Source: Rhodoblastus sp963804045
Lineage (GTDB): Bacteria > Pseudomonadota > Alphaproteobacteria > Rhizobiales > Beijerinckiaceae
NCBI GenBank assembly: GCA_963804045.1
Contig: CAWDOR010000033.1
Span: forward strand, 62,001-126,000
DNA: 64,000 nucleotides
Direction: 5' to 3'
Both the position numbers and the translations under genes were made by a program. Shown one piece after another: positions 33,938 through 42,752 of the stretch. Each line of letters starts with the position of its first letter. The first letter of the stretch is position 1. Below the pieces are notes generated by a model. That model saw nothing but the letters and a program-made list of their open reading frames with translations. It did no database searches and had not been told where the DNA came from.

Positions 33938-35959
33938 ATGACAAAGGGTGGAATTGACTCTCGCGACCGCCTCGCCGCGGATCGCCGGCAGGCCATGCAG
34001 GCTTTTGAGCGGGCGGCGACCGGAAAGAATCCAGCGGACATAGACCAGGCGGCGGCGGCGCTGGAAAGGCTGGTCGCGGCGGAGTCGAGGGATTTTCAGT
34101 CCCGGTTCCAGCTCGGCGTGCTGCGCGTGCTGCAAAATCGTTACGATGAAGCGCTTCGGCTGTTCAAGCCGGTCGCCCGCGCCATTCCGCGCGAACCGGT
34201 GGTGCGCGCCAATCTGGCTGCGGTCGCGCTGGTTATGGGGCGCTATGCCGAAGCCATCGACTGGTGCGACGAATTTCTGGCGCTGACGCCCAATTCGGCG
34301 AAAGTGCTGACCATACGCGGCAACGCCCTGCGCGCCCTGCGTCGCAACGAAGAGGCGGCGGATGGCTATCGGCGGGCTCTGGCCGTCGATCCCCGCCATG
34401 CCGAAGCCGCAATCAATTACGGTGGGGCGCTGCGCAATTTGCGGCGCTTCGCCGAGGCGTTGGCGGCGCTCGACCGGGCGCTGGCGCTCGACGCGAATTC
34501 CGCGCAGGCGCATTGCGACCGCGCCGCCGTGCTGCTCGAACTCGACCGTCCCGGAGAAGCGCTCGTCGCCGCCGACAAGGCCCTGGCGCTGGCGCCGGAA
34601 GATGTCACCGTGCTCAACAATCGCGCCCTGGCGCTGAAACAGCTCGGTCGGACGGAGGACGCCCTGCTGTGCTGCGAGGCGGCGCTGGCGGTCGATTCGA
34701 GCAAGGCGCCGCCCTGGCTGACCCGCGCCGGGCTGCTCGTCGATCTCGGGCGGGTGAATGAAGCGCTGGAAAGCTACGACAAGGGCCTGGCGCTCGATCC
34801 CGGCGACGTCGCCGGGCTGGCCAATAAAAGCGTGCTGCTTGGAGAAATGGGACGTTTCGACGAGGCCGTCGCCATGCTTCGGTCGGCGATCGCCCTGGAT
34901 CCCGGCCGCGCCAGCCTGTTCTACAATCTGACCCAGATCGCCGCCCTGCGGCTGGACGATCCCGCCGTGGCCGCCATGACCGCGCAAATGCGCGACCTTG
35001 GCGCGCGCGCCCCGGCGGATCGGGCTTTTTTGCATTACGCGCTGGCCAAGGTCCAGGAAGACAATGGCGATCCCGAGGCGGCGTTCCGGCATTCGCGCGC
35101 CGGCGCGGCGGAGAAGCGCCAACTGGTCCATTATGACGAGGCGGAGACGCTGGATGAAATGGCGCGCGCCGGGCGGGTTTTCGACGCGAGCCTGCTGTCG
35201 CGACTGCGCGCGGGCGCGAATGAAGCGGCGGCGCCGATCTTCATTGTCGGCATGCCGCGCAGCGGCAGCAGCCTGCTGGAACAGGTTCTCGCCAGCCATC
35301 CCGGCGTCGCCGGCCTTGGCGAAACCGACGCCTTTGCCCGGGTCTTGCGCGAGGCCGGCGCGAAGAGCGCGGCATTCCCTGAATTTGCCCAGTCGCTGTC
35401 GGCGGACGGGGCGGCGCGGATCGGCGCGGGTTACCTTCAGGTCGTTGGGCGTCTCGCCGGCCCCGATCGCCGCACCGTCGACAAGGCGCTCGATAATTTT
35501 CGTTATGTCGGCTTGATCCATGCGGCGCTGCCCGGCGCCCGCATCATTCATATTCGGCGCGACGCCGTTGAGACCTGCCTGTCCGGCTTTTCCAAATGGT
35601 TCGCCGCCGGCTTCGCCTTCAGTTACGACCTCGGCGAACTCGGTCGCTATTACCGCGCCTATGAGCGGCTGATGGAACACTGGCGCGGGATTTTGCCCGC
35701 CGAGGCCTTTCTGACCGTGGATTACGAAGCCATGATCGCCGATTTCAAGGGCGAGAGCCAGCGCATCGCCAGTTTTTGCGGGCTCGAATGGGACGCGCGC
35801 TGTCTGGAGTTTCACAAGACCGAACGGCAGGTGCGCACGGCGAGCAAAACGCAGGTGCGACAACCGCTGTTCGACGGGCGGGCGCGCCGCCGCGCCGCGC
35901 TGGCGCCGCATCTGGGGCCGCTGCTGGCGGCGCTGGAGCTCCCCGAAGGGGACGGCTGA
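33938..35959 (+). CDS. TPR-repeat sulfotransferase family protein, 673 aa
   Basis: Two-part protein. Residues ~40-370 are about nine tetratricopeptide repeats with typical 'ALALDPxxAxAxxNxGxxLxxLGRxxEAL' spacing ('AEAAINYGGALRNLRRFAEA'). Residues ~420-660 form a sulfotransferase domain with the PAPS 5'-phosphate loop 'FIVGMPRSGSSLLEQVLASH' and the 3'-phosphate region 'IIHIRRDAVETCLSGFSKWF'. Substrate unknown; related proteins are common in alphaproteobacteria as multi-domain sulfotransferases. The ATG at 33938 is chosen for its GAGGCG and the start of the helical region; an upstream extension is Arg-rich and lacks a ribosome binding site. Confidence 0.88.
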   Translation: MTKGGIDSRDRLAADRRQAMQAFERAATGKNPADIDQAAAALERLVAAESRDFQSRFQLGVLRVLQNRYDEALRLFKPVARAIPREPVVRANLAAVALVMGRYAEAIDWCDEFLALTPNSAKVLTIRGNALRALRRNEEAADGYRRALAVDPRHAEAAINYGGALRNLRRFAEALAALDRALALDANSAQAHCDRAAVLLELDRPGEALVAADKALALAPEDVTVLNNRALALKQLGRTEDALLCCEAALAVDSSKAPPWLTRAGLLVDLGRVNEALESYDKGLALDPGDVAGLANKSVLLGEMGRFDEAVAMLRSAIALDPGRASLFYNLTQIAALRLDDPAVAAMTAQMRDLGARAPADRAFLHYALAKVQEDNGDPEAAFRHSRAGAAEKRQLVHYDEAETLDEMARAGRVFDASLLSRLRAGANEAAAPIFIVGMPRSGSSLLEQVLASHPGVAGLGETDAFARVLREAGAKSAAFPEFAQSLSADGAARIGAGYLQVVGRLAGPDRRTVDKALDNFRYVGLIHAALPGARIIHIRRDAVETCLSGFSKWFAAGFAFSYDLGELGRYYRAYERLMEHWRGILPAEAFLTVDYEAMIADFKGESQRIASFCGLEWDARCLEFHKTERQVRTASKTQVRQPLFDGRARRRAALAPHLGPLLAALELPEGDG

Positions 35960-36016
35960 GACTCCTCCGGCGCAATGGCGGGTTTCTTGCATCCGGTCGG
36001 CGCGGCGGAAGGATTC

Positions 36017-37360
36017 ATGAAAACCCATCTCGACTGGTCGGGCTACGACACTTACGGCATTGGCGACGCCTATTCCGGCATTCCCACGCGCGGCGGCAAT
36101 TACGCCAAGGCGGTGGCGGTGTGCATGCATAATCGCGAATGCCAGCGCGACGGCAGGGGAGTCATGTGCCCCTCCTATAGCATCACCGGCGACCCCGCCC
36201 ATTCGACCGAGGCGCGGGTCGCCGCCTTCAAGGCCGCGCTCAATGGCGATTATGGCGACAACGCCTTCGCCGCCCCGGAGCTGGCGGCGGCCATGGACCT
36301 CTGCGTCTCCTGCAAGGCCTGCAAGAAGGAATGCCCCAGCGCCGTCGACATGGTGCTGATCAAGACCGAATATCTCGCCCAGCGCAATGACGTCGCTGGC
36401 GCCCCCTTGCGCAACCGGCTGATGGGCGGCCTGCCGCATTGGCTGGCGCATGGCCGAGGCGCCTTGCGTTTCTGGGCGCGGGCGCGCAACGCGCTGCCGC
36501 CGCTGGCCTGGGCGGCGGAGAAGCTGTTTGGCCTCACCGCGCGCCGCCCGCTGCCGCCGCCATGCAAAACAGCTTTTGTCGATCCGCCGCCGCAGGGCTC
36601 TGGCGAACGTGGCGAGGTGGTGTTGCTGGTGGACACTTTTGCGCGCCATTTCGATCCTCAGGTGGCCGACGCGGCGATCCGGGTGCTGGTCGCCGCCGGC
36701 TATCGCGTGTCCGTGGCCCAACCCGCGGCCGACGATGCCGAGCCGCGACGCGGCCTGTGCTGCGGACGCACCTATTTGTCGATGGGCATGGTCACAAAAG
36801 CCCGCGCCGAGGCGCAAAGGCTGCTCAAGGCCTTGGCGCCGGCGATCGCAAAAGGGTTGCCGATCATCGGCCTGGAGCCCTCCTGCCTGCTGTCGATGCG
36901 CGATGAATTCTACAGCCTCGGTTTTGGCGCGGAAATCGGCGCTTTGGGCAAGAACCTCTATCTTTTCGAGGAGTTTTTAAGCCGCGAGGCGCAGCGCAAG
37001 GGACTGACCCTGCCATTGAAAAAGCGCGCCGGCAAAATCCTGGTCCATGGCCATTGCCACCAGAAGGCTTTTGGCGTGATGAAGGCGGTGAAGAAAACTC
37101 TAGCGCTGATCGAGGGCCAGGAGGTCGAAATTCTGGAGACCGGCTGCTGCGGCGGCGCCGGGGCCTTCGGTTATGAGGCCGAGCATTTCCAGGCCTCGCG
37201 GCAAATGGCGGAACTGGCGCTTTTGCCGGCGGCGCGCGCGGCGGCCCCTGAAGACGCGCTGGTCGCCGACGGCTTTTCCTGCCGCCATCAGATCGCCGAC
37301 GGCTCCGGTCGCAAAGCCGTGCATATGGCGGTGCTGCTGGCGGGACTGCTGGAGGCGTGA
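36017..37360 (+). CDS. Stand-alone (Fe-S)-binding oxidoreductase subunit, GlpC/HdrD-like with CCG domains, 447 aa
   Basis: Resembles the C-terminal half of large FAD-linked glycolate/D-lactate-type oxidases, without the FAD half. An N-terminal two-cluster ferredoxin-like region has 'CMHNRECQRDGRGVMCPSYS' near residue 35-54 and 'LCVSCKACKKECPSAVDM' near residue 95-112. Two CCG-type domains follow, with 'RGLCCGRTYLSMGM' near 250, 'GLEPSCLLSMRDEF' near 290, 'VHGHCHQKAFG' near 345 and 'ETGCCGGAGAFGYE' near 375. The ATG at 36017 follows GGAAGGA; an ATG at 35975 lacks a ribosome binding site. No FAD subunit or membrane partner is adjacent, so the electron donor is unknown. Confidence 0.87.
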   Translation: MKTHLDWSGYDTYGIGDAYSGIPTRGGNYAKAVAVCMHNRECQRDGRGVMCPSYSITGDPAHSTEARVAAFKAALNGDYGDNAFAAPELAAAMDLCVSCKACKKECPSAVDMVLIKTEYLAQRNDVAGAPLRNRLMGGLPHWLAHGRGALRFWARARNALPPLAWAAEKLFGLTARRPLPPPCKTAFVDPPPQGSGERGEVVLLVDTFARHFDPQVADAAIRVLVAAGYRVSVAQPAADDAEPRRGLCCGRTYLSMGMVTKARAEAQRLLKALAPAIAKGLPIIGLEPSCLLSMRDEFYSLGFGAEIGALGKNLYLFEEFLSREAQRKGLTLPLKKRAGKILVHGHCHQKAFGVMKAVKKTLALIEGQEVEILETGCCGGAGAFGYEAEHFQASRQMAELALLPAARAAAPEDALVADGFSCRHQIADGSGRKAVHMAVLLAGLLEA

Positions 37361-37440
37361 TCCTCCACCCAATTGACACAACCGGAAGCTGGATTAGAAT
37401 TCGTCTCAACAATCGGGTTGCAACAGACGAGCGCGCGGCC

Positions 37441-37770
37441 ATGAAGCCTAGGGCGGCGAAATATGCGATCGGCGAAGTCGTCAAGCACCGCAAATATCCA
37501 TTTCGCGGGGTGATTTTCGACATAGACCCGGTTTTCGGCAATAGCGAGGAATGGTGGCTGTCGATCCCCGAGGACGTGCGGCCCGCCAAGGACCAGCCCT
37601 TTTACCATCTCTATGCCGAAAACGCGGAAACCGAATATACCGCCTATGTCTCGGAGCAGAATCTGACGCCCGACGACAGCGAGGCGCCGCTGCGCAATCC
37701 CCATGTGGACACGGTGTTCGCCCGCAGCCCCTCGGGCCGCTACATCAAGCGCCATAACGTGCTGAATTAG
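37441..37770 (+). CDS. hspQ: Heat-shock protein HspQ, 109 aa
   Basis: Small hemimethylated-DNA-binding-like (YccV) protein; in Escherichia coli HspQ affects Lon proteolysis and DnaA stability. The signature is 'KYAIGEVVKHRKYPFRGVIF' followed by 'DIDPVF', then 'WWLSIP', 'PFYHLYAENAETEYTAYVSE' and 'QNLTPDDS'. Length and motif order are standard. ATG at 37441. It is followed after three bases by the exported protein gene at 37774. Confidence 0.93.
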   Translation: MKPRAAKYAIGEVVKHRKYPFRGVIFDIDPVFGNSEEWWLSIPEDVRPAKDQPFYHLYAENAETEYTAYVSEQNLTPDDSEAPLRNPHVDTVFARSPSGRYIKRHNVLN

Positions 37771-37773
37771 ACG

Positions 37774-38232
37774 ATGGCGCGGCGCCATTCCGGGCCTGTC
37801 GCCTTGTCTAGGTCGGTCGCCTTTCCTGGGCCTGTCGCCTTGTCACGTTCCGTCGTCGCGGTGGCGGCGGGGCTGTGGCTTTGCGTCACGCCGGTCGTCG
37901 CGGGCGATTCACGCGTCGTCGCGCCCGCGGATAATTTGCGTGCGCTTTCCGCCCAGTTCAACGCCTGTCTGGTTCCGCCGCCGGGCATGCCGGCCGCGCA
38001 AATCACCCTGCGCTTCAGCCTGCGCCGCGATGGCGCGCTGATCGGCCGCCCCCATGTCGCTTTTCTCCGCGCCCCCCCGGGCGAGGCGGCCCGCCGCGCG
38101 GCTCTGGAAGGCGCCGCGACCGCATTGGACCATTGCCTGCCGGCGCGCATGGTCCCGGCCCTGGGCGAAGCCCTGGCCGGGCGGATGCTGACTCTGCGGC
38201 TGATTTCCGGCAAATCCGCTGGCGAGATTTAA
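37774..38232 (+). CDS. Exported hypothetical protein, 152 aa
   Basis: An N-terminal signal-like segment 'VVAVAAGLWLCVTPVVAGD' ends near residue 45; before it lies a duplicated 'GPVALSRSV' sequence made by an imperfect 36-bp tandem repeat. The mature part has one central Cys, 'LSAQFNACLVPPPG', then 'ITLRFSLRRDGALIGRP' and a second Cys in 'LDHCLPARM', a pattern seen in small periplasmic proteins resembling the TonB C-terminal fold. Function unknown. The true start may lie downstream of 37774 because no clear ribosome binding site precedes it. It overlaps the convergent chemoreceptor by four bases. Confidence 0.65.
   Translation: MARRHSGPVALSRSVAFPGPVALSRSVVAVAAGLWLCVTPVVAGDSRVVAPADNLRALSAQFNACLVPPPGMPAAQITLRFSLRRDGALIGRPHVAFLRAPPGEAARRAALEGAATALDHCLPARMVPALGEALAGRMLTLRLISGKSAGEI
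37792..37844. repeat. Imperfect 36-bp tandem repeat
   Basis: GGGCCTGTCGCCTTGTC at 37792-37808 recurs at 37828-37844, with partial similarity of the intervening bases (GGTCGGTCGCC / GTTCCGTCGTC). It duplicates the pre-signal-peptide residues of the exported protein. Confidence 0.7.
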
Positions 38233-39569
38233 ACCGCCTTGGCGAGGGCGATGAAATTGCGCACTTCCTCGCTCAGCCGCGCCGATTGGCGCGACAGCGT
38301 GTCGGAGGCGCCCAGCACGTCGCGCGCCGCGGCGGTCGCTTCTTCCGCGGCCTGGCTGACCCCGGAGATATTGGCCGCAACGTCTCGCGTCCCGGCGGCG
38401 GCCTCCTGAACATTGCGGGCGATTTCCTGGGTCGCCTCTCCCTGCTCCGCGACGCTGCCGGCGATGGTTTCGGCGTTGCGGCTCAACTCGCCGATCCGCG
38501 CGCCGATCGACTCGATGGCGCCGCCGGCGTTGCGGGTCGCCGATTGAATCTGGCCGATCGCCGCGGTGATCTCGTCGGTGGCCCGCGCCGTCTGATTGGC
38601 GAGGCTCTTGACCTCGCTGGCGACCACGGCGAATCCCTTGCCGGCCTCGCCGGCGCGCGCCGCCTCGATGGTGGCGTTGAGCGCCAGCAGATTGGTCTGG
38701 CCGGCTATGGCCTGAATCAGCTGCACCGTGGCGTTGATTTTTTCGGCGTGGTCCATCAGCGCCTGCACCAATGCGTTGGCGCTTTCGGCTTCGGTCACGG
38801 CGCGGCTGGCGGCATCCGCCGACTGTCCCACCTGGTGGTGAATTTCGCTGACCGAGCGCGACAATTCTTCCGCCGCCGCCGCCACGGTCTGGACATTGAC
38901 GCTGGCCTCTTCGGAAGCCGAGGCGACGCTGGCCGACTGTCCCCGAGTTTGCGCGGCCATGGCCGACATGCCCTGCGCCGTCGCCTGCAATTGCGTCGCC
39001 GCCGAGGCGACCTCGCCGACCAGGCCCTGCGCCTTGCCGTCGAAATCCTGCATCAAGGCCGCGAGCTTTTCGCCCCGCTCGGCGCGCTCCGCCAGCAAGG
39101 CTTCCTGATAGACGGAAATGGCGACGTCCATGTCGAGCAGCGCCGCCGCGGAAATCGCGTGCAACAATTCCTTCAGTTTGGCGGGGGACCAGCGCGCGGA
39201 GTCCACCGCCAGATCGAACAGCCGGGTGAGGACGAATTGATAGCCGCCAATATACCAGCGCGGCTCCAGGCCGATGCGGAAATGGACCATGCCGATGGCG
39301 CGCACGCTGGCGAAGTAATTCTCGTCGAAGCGCCCGGAAAACAATCGCCGCCAATGGCCGGACTGCGCCTGTTTCAACCGCCCAGACTGGTCGCCGACCA
39401 GTTTGGCCAGATTGGGAAAGCCTCCGGCGTGGGCGTAAAAACCTTCGAGAATTTCCGGCAGTTTCGGCTCCAGAACTTTCAAAAACTCTGGAAGCAGCCG
39501 CCGCTCCTCGGCCCGGATCGCCAAAAATCGCAATCTCAAATCGCTATCCTGCGTCGCATCCATCGCCAT
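38229..39569 (-). CDS. Globin-coupled methyl-accepting chemotaxis protein (HemAT-like), 446 aa
   Basis: Soluble chemoreceptor, with no membrane segments. Residues ~10-175 form a protoglobin sensor domain; the proximal heme region is 'VHFRIGLEPRWYIGGYQFVL' near residue 110-130, close to HemAT. A linker leads to the MCP signalling domain (about 200-440) with the hairpin tip motif 'AIAGQTNLLALNATIEAARA' and 'GFAVVASEVKSLANQTARAT'. It probably senses O2 and signals to CheA/CheW. Start is uncertain: ATG 39569 has GGAG upstream; ATG 39581 is near, and the open frame extends to 39782. No che genes are nearby. Confidence 0.9.
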   Translation of the reverse strand: MAMDATQDSDLRLRFLAIRAEERRLLPEFLKVLEPKLPEILEGFYAHAGGFPNLAKLVGDQSGRLKQAQSGHWRRLFSGRFDENYFASVRAIGMVHFRIGLEPRWYIGGYQFVLTRLFDLAVDSARWSPAKLKELLHAISAAALLDMDVAISVYQEALLAERAERGEKLAALMQDFDGKAQGLVGEVASAATQLQATAQGMSAMAAQTRGQSASVASASEEASVNVQTVAAAAEELSRSVSEIHHQVGQSADAASRAVTEAESANALVQALMDHAEKINATVQLIQAIAGQTNLLALNATIEAARAGEAGKGFAVVASEVKSLANQTARATDEITAAIGQIQSATRNAGGAIESIGARIGELSRNAETIAGSVAEQGEATQEIARNVQEAAAGTRDVAANISGVSQAAEEATAAARDVLGASDTLSRQSARLSEEVRNFIALAKAV

Positions 39570-39950
39570 TTCGAGCTCCATCGCTGCAAACAGATCGAAA
39601 ACCCAGGACGTTCCGCGACTTGCGCCGCAGTGGCGGGCCGTGTCGTGAAACCCCAATCTCGCCAACTGGATAAGGTAGGTTTGTTTGACTTTAGTCACCA
39701 TGCCGGCCCGGCCTTGCGCCAGGCTGGCGCGCATCCGTAATCGCCGCATGGACGCGCTCTTGACAAAATAATCGCCAAGCAACTGGAAACAGTAATGAAT
39801 TTCGACAAACCCGGTCTTGGCCGCGCCGGGCGCGAGGGCGCCAAGTTACGGGAGGACGAAAAAAAGCGATTGCGGCCAAGCGGCGGCGCGACACTGCGCG
39901 GCCCGGTCGCCGGCGAAGCGGACAGGCTGCTTTTGTCGCAATTCTGCGCT

Positions 39951-39995
39951 AGAGCATGTGGACGCGGGCAAAGCCGCCTGGCGCCCACATGCTCT
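39951..39995. repeat. 45-bp palindrome upstream of the RMD1-like gene
   Basis: AGAGCATGTGG at 39951-39961 is the exact reverse complement of CCACATGCTCT at 39985-39995, with a GC-rich 23-base centre. The AGAGCATG ... CATGCTCT ends are like a dispersed intergenic palindrome common in rhizobia (from memory). It lies 13 bases before the next ATG. Confidence 0.75.
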
Positions 39996-40008
39996 GTCAA
40001 TAACGGCC

Positions 40009-40836
40009 ATGACCGACCTATCCGCTAAAAACAACTCGCCTGCCAAGAACTCTGGCCCAAGGCTCACGGCGCGCGCGCTGCTGCTCGGCGACCGCATCGA
40101 TCTCGCCGGGCTGGAGCGTTCCGACGCCATTTCGGTCGCGCCGCTGGCCTTTCATGTCGGTCCCTCCGGGCGGGTGGCGCTCTACCGCTATGGCGTGGCG
40201 GTCATGATCGGGTTGACGCCGCTGGAAGAGGACGACGTTCTCTCCCGACTCAAGGAGCGGGTCGTCGGCGCGCGGCTGCTCAAGGAGGACGAGGTCGCGC
40301 AGCTGGCGCTCGACGAGCCGGAGGACCGCATCCTGCCCGGCGGCGTCATCGGGTTGAAGGATTTGTCCGACGCGCGCTTCCTGGTTTTCGCCGACGCCTT
40401 GGCCAAAAGCGTGGCGCTGGGGCGCGACGAGCGCGAGGTCAATGGCGTGTTCGACAAGATCGAGCCCCTGGCCCACGGCCTGGCGCTGCACGGCAAGCCG
40501 ATGCGCGGCCGGCGCGACATGTTGAAACTGATCGGCCAGGCGCTCAACGTGCAATATCGCGTCTCCGGCCGCGTCGCCGTCGAGGAAAAGCCCGATGTCC
40601 TCTGGGACCGGCCCGATCTCGAGCGTCTCTACGCGCGGCTCGAGGATGAATATGAGCTCAAGGAGCGCGCCCAGACGCTGCAACGCAAATTGGAGGTGAT
40701 CGTCGAAACGGCGCGCGCGCTGGCCGATCTGATCGACGCTGACCGCTCCTCGCGCATGGAGGCGGCGATTGTCGTGCTGATCGTGCTGGAGCTGGCGGTT
40801 TCGCTGTTCCAGATCTTTTTTCACAGGGGCGGCTGA
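40009..40836 (+). CDS. RMD1/YagE family (DUF155) protein, 275 aa
   Basis: Member of the RMD1/DUF155 family known from yeast Rmd1/Rmd8 and many alphaproteobacteria. 'RALLLGDRIDLAGLER' opens the conserved domain, 'VALYRYGVAVMIGLTPLEED' follows, then 'LADALAKSVAL'-like 'FADALAKSVALGRDEREV', 'LIGQALNVQYRVSG' and 'EKPDVLWDRPDLERLYARLE'. One C-terminal membrane segment, 'AAIVVLIVLELAVSLFQIFF', anchors it. Molecular role unknown. ATG at 40009, right after the palindrome. Confidence 0.87.
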   Translation: MTDLSAKNNSPAKNSGPRLTARALLLGDRIDLAGLERSDAISVAPLAFHVGPSGRVALYRYGVAVMIGLTPLEEDDVLSRLKERVVGARLLKEDEVAQLALDEPEDRILPGGVIGLKDLSDARFLVFADALAKSVALGRDEREVNGVFDKIEPLAHGLALHGKPMRGRRDMLKLIGQALNVQYRVSGRVAVEEKPDVLWDRPDLERLYARLEDEYELKERAQTLQRKLEVIVETARALADLIDADRSSRMEAAIVVLIVLELAVSLFQIFFHRGG

Positions 40837-40945
40837 AAGCCCGCGCATTGACAGCGGCGGCATAAAATTTCACTAGAGGGGCGCCTTGCGCGCTCTCCGC
40901 GGCCGGAGCGCGGCCCTTTGCTCGGCAGGCCGCCAGCGGAATTTC

Positions 40946-42745
40946 ATGTCCTCGCCGGAAAAGAAAAAGGTTCTGAGCCCCACCCAATGGCGGCTGATCG
41001 AACGTCTGCTGCGCGAACAGGGCGTCAAGCACATCAAGGGCTATGCCTTCGCCTTTGTCATGATGGGCATCATGGCGGCCTGCACCACGGCCTCCGCCTA
41101 TATCATGAAGGACATCATCAACCGCATCTTCGGCGACAAGTCGATCGAGGCCATGTGGGCGGTCGGCGGCGCCATCATGGTCATCTATATCGTCAAGGGC
41201 TTCGCCACTTATGGCCAGCAGGTGACGCTCACCTATATCGCCAATAATATCGTCGCCGAAATCCAGACCCGCATTTTCGACAAAATGCTGGTCATGGACA
41301 TTCCCTTCTACAACAAGAGCCACTCCACCGAATTCATCGCGCGACAGGCGTTTATTTCCAACGCCGCCAGCGGTGCGCTCAACCTGCTGATCACCGCGCT
41401 CGGCCGCGATATTCTGACGACGCTCGGCCTGGGCTTCGCCATGTTCCAGCAAGACCCGCTGCTGGCCGGCCTCGCCGTCATCGTCATGCCCGCGGCCATT
41501 CTCGGCGTGCGCAAGCTCGGCAATAAGGCGAAAAAGGTCATGATGACCGAATTCGCCGGCTTTTCCGCCATTCTCGAAAGCCTGCAGGAAACCGCCCTGG
41601 GCATTCGCGTGGTCAAGAGCTTCACCCTCGAGCCGTTCATGCGCGACAGGCAGCAGGCGTCGATCCGCTCCTTCGAGGCGGCGGCCAACAAGCTCGCCCG
41701 CGTGCAGTCGCGCTCCAGCCCGATGATGGAGACTTTCGCCGGCTTCGCCATCGCTCTTGTGGTCGTCTATGGCGGCTATCGCGTCATCAACGAGGGCGCC
41801 GACGCCGGCAGTTTCGTCGCCTTCATCACCGCTCTGCTGCTGGCCACCGATCCGGCCAAGCGCGTCGCCCGCCTGCAGGTCGATCTGGCGACCTCGCTGA
41901 TGGGCGTGGACATGCTCTATCAATTCCTCGACCAGCCCAGCCCCGAAGTCGAAGAGGGCGGCGAGCCGGAATTGAAGGTGACGGCGGGCCGGGTCGAGTT
42001 CCAGGCGGTGGATTTTTCCTATCGACCGGACGAAAAGGTTCTGGACAAATTGAGCTTCGTCGCCGATCCGGGCCAGACGACGGCCCTGGTCGGGCGCTCG
42101 GGCGGCGGCAAGAGCACGACCATGTCCATGCTGCTGCGTTTCTATGAGCCGACCGGCGGCCGGATTCTCATCGATGGCCAGGACATAGCCGCCTGCTCGC
42201 GAAAGTCCCTGCGCGAGCAGATCGGCTATGTCGGCCAGGACACCTTCCTGTTCAAGGGCTCGATCCGCGACAACATCGCCTTCGGCCGGCCCGGCGCCTC
42301 GGAAGAGGAAATTGTCGCCGCCGCCAGGGCCGCTTTCGCCCATGATTTCATCATGGGTTTCGACAAGGGCTATGAGTCGCCCGTTGGCGAACAGGGGGCG
42401 CAGCTCTCCGGCGGCCAACGCCAGCGCATTTCCATCGCCCGCGCCTTCCTGAAAAACGCGCCGCTGATCCTGCTCGACGAAGCGACCTCGGCGCTGGACA
42501 CCGAATCCGAGCGCGCCGTGCAGGAGGCCCTCAAAACCCTGTGCGCCGGGCGCACCACCATCGTCATCGCCCATCGGCTCAGCACCGTGGCCAATGCCGA
42601 GCGGATTTGCGTCATCGAAGGCGGCAAGGTGATCGAAACCGGGCGCCAGGACGAATTGCTGGCGAAAAACGGCGTCTATGCCTTGCTGCACAAGACCCAG
42701 TTCGAGCTGCGGGCGCTGCCCGCGGCCGAAGCGGCGGCGGAGTGA
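40946..42745 (+). CDS. ABC exporter, MsbA-like half-transporter, 599 aa
   Basis: Homodimeric ABC exporter with fused permease and ATPase. Residues ~25-310 hold six membrane segments; the ATPase domain (about 345-585) has Walker A 'ALVGRSGGGKSTT', Q-loop 'GYVGQDTFLFKGSIRDNIAF', signature 'LSGGQRQRISIARAF', Walker B 'LILLDEATSALD' and H-loop 'IVIAHRLSTV'. The similarity is to MsbA-type lipid flippases; the cargo is not shown by the sequence. ATG at 40946. The thioesterase gene follows after seven bases and is probably co-transcribed. Confidence 0.92.
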   Translation: MSSPEKKKVLSPTQWRLIERLLREQGVKHIKGYAFAFVMMGIMAACTTASAYIMKDIINRIFGDKSIEAMWAVGGAIMVIYIVKGFATYGQQVTLTYIANNIVAEIQTRIFDKMLVMDIPFYNKSHSTEFIARQAFISNAASGALNLLITALGRDILTTLGLGFAMFQQDPLLAGLAVIVMPAAILGVRKLGNKAKKVMMTEFAGFSAILESLQETALGIRVVKSFTLEPFMRDRQQASIRSFEAAANKLARVQSRSSPMMETFAGFAIALVVVYGGYRVINEGADAGSFVAFITALLLATDPAKRVARLQVDLATSLMGVDMLYQFLDQPSPEVEEGGEPELKVTAGRVEFQAVDFSYRPDEKVLDKLSFVADPGQTTALVGRSGGGKSTTMSMLLRFYEPTGGRILIDGQDIAACSRKSLREQIGYVGQDTFLFKGSIRDNIAFGRPGASEEEIVAAARAAFAHDFIMGFDKGYESPVGEQGAQLSGGQRQRISIARAFLKNAPLILLDEATSALDTESERAVQEALKTLCAGRTTIVIAHRLSTVANAERICVIEGGKVIETGRQDELLAKNGVYALLHKTQFELRALPAAEAAAE

Positions 42746-42752
42746 TTTTGCC

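Noticed and set aside
33884..36817. Minus-strand open frame of 977 codons over the TPR-sulfotransferase and Fe-S genes
   Set aside because: Antisense shadow; both genes below it have clear domains on the plus strand.
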